Of a stretch of 64,000 nucleotides of DNA, positions 9,763 through 17,561 are shown one piece after another. This DNA is from Cytophagales bacterium. Lineage in GTDB: Bacteria > Bacteroidota > Bacteroidia > Cytophagales > UBA9547. The position numbers and the translations under genes are program-made. The stretch spans positions 20,792-84,791 of the forward strand of contig JAAFIH010000006.1 of NCBI GenBank assembly GCA_013297755.1, in the 5' to 3' direction. The notes under the pieces are model-generated. The model saw only the letters and a list, made by a program, of their open reading frames with translations. It was not told the origin of the DNA and ran no database searches. Every line of letters starts with the position of its first letter. Positions within the stretch are counted from its first letter, which is position 1.

Positions 9763-9802
9763 CATTACGCATTACACATTATACATTACACATTACACAT
9801 TA
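9763..9802. repeat. Short ATTACGC/ATTACAC tandem repeat array
   Basis: About four units of a roughly 9-base repeat (CATTACGCATTACACATTA...) fill the gap between cyanophycinases 1 and 2, ending 12 bases before the next ATG. It is the reverse complement of the larger array at 15094-15266 and resembles the ones at 15671-15700 and 15904-15960. Confidence 0.7.
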
Positions 9803-9814
9803 AATTTTAAAACT

Positions 9815-10855
9815 ATGAATCTTAAATCAATCAGTGCCGGATTTCTTTCAGTTCTTTTGTTCGGATGTTCAAAAGAAGAAACATTAGTGAAAAACAATAA
9901 TAATATGAGTGCTGCAGTGGGTTCAACCACAATGGGTTCGCTGGGTCGAATTGGTAGCACAACAGATGTGAGTCGTTCTACAACAGGTGGAACATTGCTT
10001 ATGGGTGGCGGAACCGATGTAGATGCAGCCATGCGTTGGATGATTACCAAAGCAGGTGGTGGCGATATTGTAGTTTTGAGAGCTACTGGAACCGATGGTT
10101 ACAATTCATATATTTTTGGTTTGCAAACTTGTAATTCAGTAGAAACAATTTTGATAAACTCACGAACCATTGCCAACGACCCAGGAGTAGAAGCCAAAAT
10201 TCGTGCGGCAGAAGCTGTATTTATAGCAGGCGGAAATCAAGCCAATTATGTTAGTTTTTGGAAAGATACGCGTGTAGAAGATGCCTTAAATTTCTTACGC
10301 AACACAAAAGGCTGTGTAATTGGTGGTACTTCGGCAGGTTGTATGATTCAAGGTAGAGATTATTACATTGCTCAAAATGGCTCGGTACTTTCTGCGGCTG
10401 CTATGAATAATCCATACAATGTAGATATGACTTTGGGAAGAAACGATTTCTTAAATAACCCTTATTTATCAAATGTAATTACAGATACCCATTTTGATAA
10501 CCCAGACCGCAGAGGCAGATTAGTGTCTTTTATGGCTCGTATCAGCAGAGACAATGGTGTAGCTCCATCTGGTGTAGGCGTAGATGAAGCTACTGCCGTT
10601 TGTATTGAAGATAATGGTAGCTCACGTATTTTTGGCACAGGTTTAGCATTCTTTTTAAGACAAAATGGTTCAGTTCCAGAAACTTGTGTATCAGGTTCAA
10701 GATTAGATTGGTTTCGTTCACGCCAAGCTGTTCGTTGCTATAGAGTTGCAGGAACTGCAAATGGCACAAATACATTTAATTTCGTAAACTGGACTGGTAC
10801 TGGCGGTGTTTCACAATTTTATTTTGTAGATAGAGGAGCTTTTGGAGTAAATTAA
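9815..10855 (+). CDS. Surface lipoprotein cyanophycinase (peptidase S51)
   Basis: A 346-residue S51-family peptidase. The N-terminus has a lipobox (LLFGC, Cys18) followed directly by SKEE, which matches the acidic lipoprotein export signal of Bacteroidota (Lys then two acidic residues), so the enzyme should face outward. After a Ser/Thr/Gly-rich linker come GGGTDVDAAM, the binding motif AGGNQANY, the nucleophile motif GGTSAG (Ser173), DTHFDNPDRRGRL and GVGVDEATAV, all cyanophycinase hallmarks. It sits between two other cyanophycinases, apart from the outer two in anchoring. With the T9SS enzyme it would digest polymer at the cell surface. Substrate is inferred from family and from the downstream isoaspartyl peptidase. 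Confidence 0.88.
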   Translation: MNLKSISAGFLSVLLFGCSKEETLVKNNNNMSAAVGSTTMGSLGRIGSTTDVSRSTTGGTLLMGGGTDVDAAMRWMITKAGGGDIVVLRATGTDGYNSYIFGLQTCNSVETILINSRTIANDPGVEAKIRAAEAVFIAGGNQANYVSFWKDTRVEDALNFLRNTKGCVIGGTSAGCMIQGRDYYIAQNGSVLSAAAMNNPYNVDMTLGRNDFLNNPYLSNVITDTHFDNPDRRGRLVSFMARISRDNGVAPSGVGVDEATAVCIEDNGSSRIFGTGLAFFLRQNGSVPETCVSGSRLDWFRSRQAVRCYRVAGTANGTNTFNFVNWTGTGGVSQFYFVDRGAFGVN

Positions 10856-10862
10856 TTATTAC

Positions 10863-10895
10863 AGACATTCCAAGTTTTAAAAACTTGGAATGTCT
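10863..10895. terminator. Perfect 33-nt palindrome between cyanophycinases 2 and 3
   Basis: AGACATTCCAAGTTTT at 10863-10878 is exactly complementary to AAAACTTGGAATGTCT at 10880-10895. It lies 8 bases after the stop codon of cyanophycinase 2, a fitting place for a terminator or an mRNA 3'-end stabiliser. It shares its design with the palindrome at 105-137. Confidence 0.5.
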
Positions 10896-10961
10896 AAACC
10901 CGTTGTTAGTTGCACAGAGTCCATTGAAAAAGAAAAACATTAAATATTACGCATTAATCTT

Positions 10962-11792
10962 TTGAATAAAACATTTCTCTTACTTATTTTTTTAGTTTCA
11001 ACCACATTTGCTCAAGGCAAATTGTTCATCATTGGTGGTGGAAAAAGACCAACTGCAATGGTTGAGCGAATGATTGCCGAAAGTGGCGTGGCTCAATCGG
11101 GCTATATCATGATTTTGCCTTTTGCTAGCGAAGAGCAAGACAGTTCTATTTTTTATGCCAAAATACAATTTCAAAAAGTGGGCTTTACTTCTGTTTTTGG
11201 GTCAATTGTGGCTAAAAATCAAGTACTTAACAAACCATTTTTAGATAGCGTTTCTAATGCAAAATTCGTTTATATACCTGGTGGCGACCAAGTTAAATTT
11301 ATGGACATTGTGAAATCAACAGGTTTGGATATTGCCATCAAAAAATGCTTTCAAAACGGTGGAATGATTGGTGGAACAAGTGCTGGAGCGGCTGTAATGA
11401 GCGAAAAAATGATTACAGGTGTTGAACTAAACTATAAAAACACCACAGAAGAAACCGAAAAAGACGGCTTTAGAACCATTGAAGCGAACAATATTGAAAT
11501 CTCTACAGGCTTGGGTTTTTTGAAAAACAGTATCATAGACCAACATTTTATTAAAAGAAAAAGACAAAACAGATTAATCGCTGTTGCTATCGAAAACCCA
11601 AATTTTTTGTGTGTAGGAATCGATGAAGCCACAGCCATTTTAGTAAAAAAAAATACCGCAGAAGTTATTGGCGATGCACAAGTTTTGACATTATTAAATA
11701 CTGAGAAAACCACTAAAAAAGATGGGAAATTATCAGCAAAAAATATAAAATTAAGTTTATATACTACTTCTCAAACCTTTAAAATAAAATAA
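10962..11792 (+). CDS. Periplasmic cyanophycinase (peptidase S51)
   Basis: A 276-residue, canonical-length cyanophycinase with a cleavable signal peptide (MNKTFLLLIFLVSTTFA, then QGK) but no lipobox and no C-terminal T9SS domain, so it should stay in the periplasm. It shows FIIGGG near the mature start, PGGDQVKF, the nucleophile motif GGTSAG (Ser140), DQHFIKRKRQNRL and CVGIDEATA. These are the closest to textbook cyanophycinase of the three paralogues. The start codon is TTG at 10962; no ATG lies upstream in frame before the palindrome. The carrier gene begins 4 bases after its stop. It probably finishes digestion of oligomers brought in by SusCD. Confidence 0.9.
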   Translation: MNKTFLLLIFLVSTTFAQGKLFIIGGGKRPTAMVERMIAESGVAQSGYIMILPFASEEQDSSIFYAKIQFQKVGFTSVFGSIVAKNQVLNKPFLDSVSNAKFVYIPGGDQVKFMDIVKSTGLDIAIKKCFQNGGMIGGTSAGAAVMSEKMITGVELNYKNTTEETEKDGFRTIEANNIEISTGLGFLKNSIIDQHFIKRKRQNRLIAVAIENPNFLCVGIDEATAILVKKNTAEVIGDAQVLTLLNTEKTTKKDGKLSAKNIKLSLYTTSQTFKIK

Positions 11793-11795
11793 TTC

Positions 11796-13205
11796 ATGCT
11801 AAAAAAACTTCCAGATACACTTGTTATTATTTCAGTAGTATTGCTTGCTTTTGCTATTTTTTCGTGGATAATTCCTGCTGGCGAGTTTGATCGTGTGGAG
11901 AAAAACGGCTATGTAATGGTTGTTCAAAATTCATTTCATAATGTAAAACAAGTGCCTCAAGGCATTGCCGAACTTTTTCAAGCTCCCGTTAAAGGTTTTG
12001 CTGAAACTGCCTTAGTCATCGCTTTTGTGTTGTTTGTGGGTGGCGTTTTTGGGGTTGTCAATAGCACAGGCTCAATAGAATCTGGATTGACATTGGTGTT
12101 GAAAAAAACCGAAAAAAACCCAAAATACAAACGTGTAATCATTCCACTTTTGATGGTGTTTTTTGCCATCACAGGTGCAACTTTTGGCTTGAGCGAAGAG
12201 GTTTTGATTTTTGTTTTAATCACTATTCCACTTTGCGTGTCGCTGGGGTATGATTCGATTGTTGGCGTAGCGGTTCCATTGGTTGGCACTGCTATTGGTT
12301 TTGGTGGTGCAGTTTCTAATCCATTTACAATTGGAATTGCCCAAAGTATTGCCGAAATCCCACTTTTTACAGGTTGGGAATATCGCCTTTTTTGTTTATT
12401 GATTTTTTCGGTTTTAGGTATTGGCTATTTGATTTTTTATATGCAAAAAATTGAGAAAAACCCACTTTCTAGTCCTGTTTATGAGCTTGATAATATTTTT
12501 AGAGCCAAAATGAAAGATGAATCAAGTATAGAAATGGATTCAAAACTCGCTTTTACGATGAGAAGAAAATTAGTTGTACTTTTATTTTTTATTACTATTG
12601 TTATTTTGGTGGTTGGCTCAACGGCATTGAGTTGGTACATCAACGAAATTTGTGCCTTGTTTTTGGGATTAGCCATTCTCACTGCCTTAGTTTATCAAAT
12701 AAAAGCCAACGATTTAATAGCCACATTCTTGGCTGGAGCCAAAGATATGTTGCCTGCGTGTTTGGTTATTGCTTTTTCTAAAGGAATAATCATCATCGCA
12801 ACCGAAGGCAAAATCATAGACCCCATTTTGTTTTCCATTGCACATGCTTTAGAAGGATTTCATCCCGTAATGTCTGTCGAAATCATGTTTTTTATCCAAT
12901 CCTTAATAAATATTATTGTTCCTTCAGGCTCAGGACAGGCAGCACTAACCATGCCTATTTTAGCTCCTTTGAGCGATATTATTGGTATTACACGCCAATT
13001 GGCTGTGTTGATTTTTCAAATGGGTGATGGCTTAAATAACATGATTATCCCAACCAGTGGCGTAACGATGGGCACTTTAGCCATCGCAAAAATTCCATAT
13101 CATATTTGGGTAAAATGGATTTTTCCATTGATGGCAATTTTGTTTATAACTTCTATGTTATTACTTATTCCACCAGCAACATTTATGTATTATGGACCAC
13201 GTTAA
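11796..13205 (+). CDS. YfcC/DcuC-superfamily inner-membrane carrier, likely for beta-Asp-Arg or arginine
   Basis: A 469-residue membrane protein with about 12 hydrophobic segments. Family features are the early IPAGEFDR motif after the first membrane span, VPQGIAELFQAPVKGF, and VPSGSGQAALTMPILAPL late in the protein, all typical of YfcC-like (arginine/ornithine antiporter-like, DcuC superfamily) carriers. It starts 4 bases after the periplasmic cyanophycinase and ends 33 bases before the cytoplasmic isoaspartyl peptidase. That suggests it moves the cyanophycinase product, beta-Asp-Arg dipeptide, or free arginine across the inner membrane. The substrate is an inference from gene order, because known members carry amino acids or dicarboxylates. 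Confidence 0.85.
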   Translation: MLKKLPDTLVIISVVLLAFAIFSWIIPAGEFDRVEKNGYVMVVQNSFHNVKQVPQGIAELFQAPVKGFAETALVIAFVLFVGGVFGVVNSTGSIESGLTLVLKKTEKNPKYKRVIIPLLMVFFAITGATFGLSEEVLIFVLITIPLCVSLGYDSIVGVAVPLVGTAIGFGGAVSNPFTIGIAQSIAEIPLFTGWEYRLFCLLIFSVLGIGYLIFYMQKIEKNPLSSPVYELDNIFRAKMKDESSIEMDSKLAFTMRRKLVVLLFFITIVILVVGSTALSWYINEICALFLGLAILTALVYQIKANDLIATFLAGAKDMLPACLVIAFSKGIIIIATEGKIIDPILFSIAHALEGFHPVMSVEIMFFIQSLINIIVPSGSGQAALTMPILAPLSDIIGITRQLAVLIFQMGDGLNNMIIPTSGVTMGTLAIAKIPYHIWVKWIFPLMAILFITSMLLLIPPATFMYYGPR

Positions 13206-13238
13206 AAATATTAATTATTAGACAATACAAAAAATAGT

Positions 13239-14162
13239 ATGGCATATTCATTAGCAATTCATGGCGGTGCAGGTACGATGTCGAGAGCACAACTTACACC
13301 CGAAAAAGAACTTTTATACCACAAGGCTTTGGAAAATGCACTCAAAGTAGGCGAAGATTACCTCATCAATGGCGGTAGTGCATTAGATGCAGTAGAGTTC
13401 ACAGTTCGTTATCTCGAAAATGTAGATTTATTCAATGCTGGCAAGGGTTCTGTGTTTGGAAACGATGGCAAACACGAAATGGAGGCATCCATTATGTGTG
13501 GCAGAACCTTAAATGCTGGTGCTGTGGCTGGTATCAAAAATGTAAAAAACCCTATTCAATTGGCTCGTACCATTATGGTTGAGTCCGAATATGTGTATTT
13601 GCATGGCATTGGAGCAGAAAATTTTGCTAAAAATTACCACATTCCTTTTGAAGATGATTTTTATTTTTTCACTCAAGAGCGATTCAATCAATTAAATGCC
13701 ATTAGAGATTCTGATAAAGTTATTTTAGACCATACAGACGTAGATTATAAATTTGGTACAGTTGGAGCAGTGGCGTTAGATAAATTAGGAAATTTGGCTT
13801 CTGCCACTTCTACAGGTGGATTAACAAATAAAAAATATGGCAGACTTGGAGATAGCTCCATCATTGGTGCTGGCACTTATGCCAATAATGCTACTTGTGC
13901 TATCTCTTGTACAGGCTATGGCGAATATTTTATCCGTTCGGTTGTGGCTCATGATATTTCATGTTTGATGGAATACAAAAATATGAGTCTTCAAGAAGCT
14001 AGCGAAGTGGTCGTTAAAGATAAATTAGTCAAAATGGGTGGAGAAGGCGGCATTATAGGTGTGGATAAAAATGGAAATATTTCCCTAACTTTTAACACCG
14101 AAGGTATGTATAGAGGATATACATCAGAAAAAAATCCAAAATTAGTTACAAAAATATTTTAA
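13239..14162 (+). CDS. iaaA: Isoaspartyl peptidase / beta-aspartyl dipeptidase (Ntn-hydrolase)
   Basis: A 307-residue plant-type asparaginase (Ntn-hydrolase family) that cleaves beta-aspartyl dipeptides, here predicted to split beta-Asp-Arg into aspartate and arginine. There is no signal peptide, so it acts in the cytoplasm. The precursor begins with AIHGGAG and contains GKGSVFGNDGKHEMEASIM. Autocleavage should occur before Thr174 in the GTVGAVA motif, giving alpha and beta subunits; TSTGG and GRLGDS follow as expected. Length is normal for the family. The dihydrolase-like gene begins 1 base after its stop, so the two are translationally close. Confidence 0.9.
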   Translation: MAYSLAIHGGAGTMSRAQLTPEKELLYHKALENALKVGEDYLINGGSALDAVEFTVRYLENVDLFNAGKGSVFGNDGKHEMEASIMCGRTLNAGAVAGIKNVKNPIQLARTIMVESEYVYLHGIGAENFAKNYHIPFEDDFYFFTQERFNQLNAIRDSDKVILDHTDVDYKFGTVGAVALDKLGNLASATSTGGLTNKKYGRLGDSSIIGAGTYANNATCAISCTGYGEYFIRSVVAHDISCLMEYKNMSLQEASEVVVKDKLVKMGGEGGIIGVDKNGNISLTFNTEGMYRGYTSEKNPKLVTKIF

Positions 14163-14163
14163 A

Positions 14164-15090
14164 ATGAACGTAGAAAATAAAGCATATACGGCTAAAGAAG
14201 TCGATTTTACTATTAACGACATAAAAGATAGAGCCGAACCAAGAAATATTTTAATGGCTTCGCCAGAGTATTTTGATGTGGTGGATGTCAAAAATGTACA
14301 CATGGCTGGAAATGCTGGAAAAATAGACAAAAAATTGGCACATATTCAGTGGAACGAACTAAAATCTGCTTTTAATCATGCTGTAAAAGAAGGAATTTTA
14401 GATAAAGTTTTAGTCATTGATGGAGCAAAAGATTGTGAAGATATGGTTTTTACTGCCAATCAATCTTTTCCTTGGATTGCCGAAAATGGCGACAAAATTG
14501 TAGTCATGAGTAAAATGCGTCACGATTCTCGCAAACGTGAAGTGCCTTTTTTTGAAGCCTATTATAAAAATTTAGGTTATAATACCTTGCATCTGACCCA
14601 AACTCAACTGTTTGAAGGCATGGGAGATTTGATTCCACATATTGGAAAACGCTTGCTCTATGGCGGCTATGGACATAGAACAAACAAAGATGCTTACAAG
14701 GAACTAGCTGCAATTTTACAAGTTCCCATTGTGGCTTTAGAACTTATTGACGAACGATTTTATCATCTCGACACTTGTTATGTTTCGCTTGGAAATGAGG
14801 CAGTTATGATTTGCAAAGAAGCGTTTACAGATGAAGGTTTGTCCGTTTTGGCAAAATTATATAAACGTGTTTACTATATTCCAATATCAGAAGCCATAGA
14901 CAATTTTGCACTCAATGCACACACTGTTTTTGATTATAAAACCAATAAAAAAATGGTGTTTATCCATAAAGGAACAACATTTACATACAATATTTTGAAA
15001 AAAGAAGGCTTTGAAATCTATGAAGTCGATACATCAGAATACATGAAATCTGGTGGAAGTGTGTTTTGTATGAAGATGATGGTTTACTAA
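14164..15090 (+). CDS. Stand-alone arginine dihydrolase/DDAH-like guanidino-hydrolase
   Basis: A 308-residue member of the amidinotransferase/DDAH superfamily (COG1834-like). It aligns by eye with the catalytic half of cyanobacterial arginine dihydrolase ArgZ/AgrE: ILMASPEYFDV near the start, CEDMVFTANQ (Asn99 in the substrate loop), FEGMGD, YGGYGHRT, IDERFYHLDTC (catalytic His201), NFALNAHTV and GGSVFCMKM (catalytic Cys302). It lacks the C-terminal half of AgrE. ArgZ converts arginine to ornithine, two ammonia and CO2 without free citrulline. Dihydrolase, deiminase or DDAH activity cannot be told apart from sequence alone, but next to an isoaspartyl peptidase and upstream of rocD, arginine-to-ornithine conversion is the best fit. 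Confidence 0.8.
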   Translation: MNVENKAYTAKEVDFTINDIKDRAEPRNILMASPEYFDVVDVKNVHMAGNAGKIDKKLAHIQWNELKSAFNHAVKEGILDKVLVIDGAKDCEDMVFTANQSFPWIAENGDKIVVMSKMRHDSRKREVPFFEAYYKNLGYNTLHLTQTQLFEGMGDLIPHIGKRLLYGGYGHRTNKDAYKELAAILQVPIVALELIDERFYHLDTCYVSLGNEAVMICKEAFTDEGLSVLAKLYKRVYYIPISEAIDNFALNAHTVFDYKTNKKMVFIHKGTTFTYNILKKEGFEIYEVDTSEYMKSGGSVFCMKMMVY

Positions 15091-15093
15091 TTT

Positions 15094-15266
15094 AATGTGG
15101 AATGCGTTATGTGTAATGCGTGATGCGTAATGTGTAATGCGTAATGCGTAATGCGTAATGTGTAATGTGTAATGTGTAATGTGTAATGCGTAATGTGTAA
15201 TGTGGAATGCGTAATGCGTAATGCGTGATGCGTGATGCGTGATGTGAAATGTGAAATGTGGAATGC
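15094..15266. repeat. Array of about 9-bp TAATGCG/TAATGTG repeats
   Basis: Some 18 units of a roughly 9-base motif (TAATGCG or TAATGTG with variants TGATGCG, GAATGCG, AAATGTG) fill nearly the whole gap after the dihydrolase-like gene. No spacers of constant length exist, so it is not CRISPR. One minus-strand reading frame through it (15034-15285) is a repeat artefact of HITHY-like units. Related arrays occur at 9763, 15671 and 15904. Confidence 0.8.
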
Positions 15267-15317
15267 AAAAATTACAATTGCACAAACGTTTTATTAGTTT
15301 TACATTAAAAAGACAAA

Positions 15318-15671
15318 ATGAAAGAAAATATTGTAAAAAATAAAAGTTTTGAGTTTGCAGTTAGGGTTGTTAATCTATATAAATATTTAATTGAAAATAA
15401 AAAAGAATATGTGATTTCTAAACAATTGCTAAGATCGGGAACCTCGGTTGGAGCAAATGTTAGAGAAGCAGATAATGCACAAACAAAAGCAGATTTTGTT
15501 TATTAATTATCTATTGCACAAAAAGAATGTGATGAAACTTTGTATTGGCTAGAATTATTAAAAGCTACAAATTTTATAGATGAAAATGAATTTAAAAGTA
15601 TTTATTCTGATGCAGAAGAAATTTTAAAATTAATAAAACGAATAATTATTACTGCGAAATCAAAAGTGTAG
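15318..15671 (+). pseudogene. Four-helix-bundle (23S rRNA intervening-sequence type) protein, broken by one stop codon
   Basis: The first 62 codons encode FEFAVRVVNLYKYL ... LLRSGTSVGANVREAD, the signature of the four helix bundle/IVS protein family. A TAA at 15504-15506 interrupts the frame exactly where relatives have Lys in KLSIAQKE. The same frame then runs on through LSIAQKECDETLYWLELL to a proper stop at 15671, giving 117 codons in all. A single AAA to TAA change explains the break, so it is a recent pseudogene or a sequencing error. The family has no settled function. Repeats flank it on both sides, which suggests an insertion into the cyanophycin locus. Confidence 0.8.
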
Positions 15672-15700
15672 TAATTAATGTGTAATGCGTAATGTGTAAT
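15671..15700. repeat. Short TAATGTG/TAATGCG repeat after the broken four-helix-bundle gene
   Basis: Three to four units of the same roughly 9-base motif as in 15094-15266 follow the end of the broken gene. Together with the array before it, they bracket the pseudogene with repeats in the same orientation. Confidence 0.6.
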
Positions 15701-15903
15701 GATGAATTAGCAATTCAAAAATTACATTGTATAGTCTGTAATTAATAAAAATTTTCTTAAAGAATTACATAAAATAACAACAACAAACTAAACAATAAAT
15801 ACATGGTATTAAAATGAGTATTTCATATTACGAATTTAAAAAATCATTTAACAATACACATAAAGAAAAAAAATACAATTATGAATTACACATTAAAAAT
15901 CAA

Positions 15904-15960
15904 ACATTACGCATTAAACATTACGCATTAAACATTAAACATTAAACATTAAACATTAAA
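15904..15960. repeat. CATTACG/CATTAAA repeat array directly upstream of arginine deiminase
   Basis: About six units of CATTACGCATTAAA and ACATTAA type end 2 bases before the ATG of the deiminase gene. The orientation is opposite to the array at 15094. The same placement, abutting a start codon, is seen in front of cyanophycinase 2. Confidence 0.7.
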
Positions 15961-15962
15961 AA

Positions 15963-17216
15963 ATGATAAGTGTTACTTCAGAAATAGGGAATTTAAGAAA
16001 AATCATCATTCATAGCCCAGATGATGGCATTGAGATGGTAACGCCTGACAAGGCTGTGGAATATTTGTATGAAGATATTGTGTATTTGGACAAAATGCGC
16101 AAAGAACATACTGTTTTCAAAAAAGTATTGGAGGCTTTTGTTGGTGCTGAAAATGTTTTGGATATTCAAAATTTAATTGCCGAGGTTTGCGAAATCGAAA
16201 AAGTAAGAATAGAAATTATTGATGCCATTTCTAAACTTGAAAAAAAGTCTGAATTAAAAACATTTTTGAGCAAATTATCGCCAAAAAATTTGGCTTATAC
16301 CTGCATCACAGGCATTTTGAAATCAAACAAAAAAGTATTGTTTTCTCCCATTTCAAACTATATTTTTTGTAGAGATATTGGTGTGGTGGTTCATAATTAT
16401 TTGCTTATAACCCAAGCCATGAAAAAAGCCAGAAGCAGAGAATCGCTTTTGAGTTGGTATGTATATCATTACAGCAAAGTTTTTGAGTTGGTTCAACGCA
16501 ACGATTGGTTTATAAAATTGTCGGAAAATACCAACGATTTGGTCGAAAACATTGGGCACAACGAAAACGAGCTTTCTATCGAAGGCGGAGATGTGATGAC
16601 TTTTGGCGGAGATTATTTGTTGATTGGCTGCAGCGAACGCACCAGTCGCTATGCTTTTGATAAAGTTAAAGAAATTGTTTTTCATCGCAAAACGATAAAA
16701 TATGTGGTGATGGTCGAAATTCCGAAAGACAGATATTGCATGCATTTGGATACGATTTTTACACGAATTAGTAAAGACGAGTGCGTGGTTTTTGCTCCTT
16801 TGATTTTAGAAAAAGGTAAATTATTAATCAAGAAATTTGAAAAAGGAATTGCTGAACCAAAAGTATATGAATCGCTCAAAGATTTGCTCTTGGAAATCAA
16901 TCCAAATATGAAATTTATTGCTTGTGGAGATGGAAAATCTCCCTATCAAGAGCGAGAACAATGGACAGATGGCTGCAATTTATTTGCCATAAAATCGGGA
17001 GTGGCTGTAACTTACGATAGAAATAAAGTAACCACACAAACCATTCAAAAATATGGCTATAAAGTAATAAAAGCAGAGCAGTTACTGGCAAAATTCAAAA
17101 CCAAAGAATTAACTCCCGAAAATGTAGAAAAAACACTAATATTGATTCCATCCAACGAGCTTTCGAGAGCCAGAGGTGGTACACATTGTCTTACTTTTCC
17201 TATTTTGAGAGATTAA
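15963..17216 (+). CDS. Arginine deiminase family protein
   Basis: A 417-residue arginine deiminase, the enzyme that turns arginine into citrulline and ammonia. Visible family motifs in order are GNLRKIIIHSPDDG at the N-terminus, FCRDIG (usual FTRD), IEGGDVMTFG, ERTSRYAFDKV, MHLDTIFT (catalytic His261), EREQWTDGCN, VTYDRN and RGGTHCLTFPI with the nucleophile Cys409. There is no signal peptide. No ornithine carbamoyltransferase or carbamate kinase gene is in sight, so this is not a classic arc operon. It gives the locus a second arginine-consuming enzyme beside the dihydrolase-like one. Citrulline would need a further hydrolase, so its exact role in the pathway is open. Confidence 0.88.
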   Translation: MISVTSEIGNLRKIIIHSPDDGIEMVTPDKAVEYLYEDIVYLDKMRKEHTVFKKVLEAFVGAENVLDIQNLIAEVCEIEKVRIEIIDAISKLEKKSELKTFLSKLSPKNLAYTCITGILKSNKKVLFSPISNYIFCRDIGVVVHNYLLITQAMKKARSRESLLSWYVYHYSKVFELVQRNDWFIKLSENTNDLVENIGHNENELSIEGGDVMTFGGDYLLIGCSERTSRYAFDKVKEIVFHRKTIKYVVMVEIPKDRYCMHLDTIFTRISKDECVVFAPLILEKGKLLIKKFEKGIAEPKVYESLKDLLLEINPNMKFIACGDGKSPYQEREQWTDGCNLFAIKSGVAVTYDRNKVTTQTIQKYGYKVIKAEQLLAKFKTKELTPENVEKTLILIPSNELSRARGGTHCLTFPILRD

Positions 17217-17252
17217 AAATTTGTATATTTGCAAAATATTATTAAAAAATAA

Positions 17253-17561
17253 ATGAATATTACCACTATTTTAAAGGCTTTCAAATCAAAAGTTCAATTG
17301 CTTTATGGAGACAATTTAGTCCAGCTAAAGTTATTTGGCTCATTTGCAAGAGGCGACAATAACAATTATTCAGATATTGATATAATGGTTTTATTACATT
17401 CTAAAGAAGAGAATAAAGAAGAAATTTTATCAGATATTTCATATTCTTTTTTATTGAACGATGAGGTTGTAATAAATGCTATTTCAGTAATAAAACACGA
17501 CTTTGAAAATTCTTGGAATCCACTTTATATTAATATCAAAAAAGAAGGAACTTTGATATGA
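17253..17561 (+). CDS. MNT-type minimal nucleotidyltransferase, partner of the HEPN gene
   Basis: A 102-residue minimal nucleotidyltransferase with the diagnostic GSFARGDNNNYSDIDIMV motif (GSxxxG plus DxD) near residues 29-46. It overlaps the following HEPN gene by 4 bases, the usual layout of MNT/HEPN two-gene modules, in which the nucleotidyltransferase neutralises or modifies the HEPN partner. The module lies between arginine deiminase and pruA and has nothing to do with cyanophycin. It is probably a selfish or defence insert. Confidence 0.82.
   Translation: MNITTILKAFKSKVQLLYGDNLVQLKLFGSFARGDNNNYSDIDIMVLLHSKEENKEEILSDISYSFLLNDEVVINAISVIKHDFENSWNPLYINIKKEGTLI

Noticed and set aside
15094..15266. 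Possible CRISPR array
   Set aside because: Units are about 9 bases with no unique spacers of regular length, and no cas gene is present.
15034..15285. 83-codon minus-strand reading frame made of HITHY-like units
   Set aside because: It is the translation of the 9-bp repeat array; no start context, signal or homology, and it overlaps the end of the dihydrolase-like gene.
15963..17216. Classic arginine deiminase (arc) operon
   Set aside because: No ornithine carbamoyltransferase, carbamate kinase or ArcD gene next to it; the carrier present is grouped with cyanophycinases instead.
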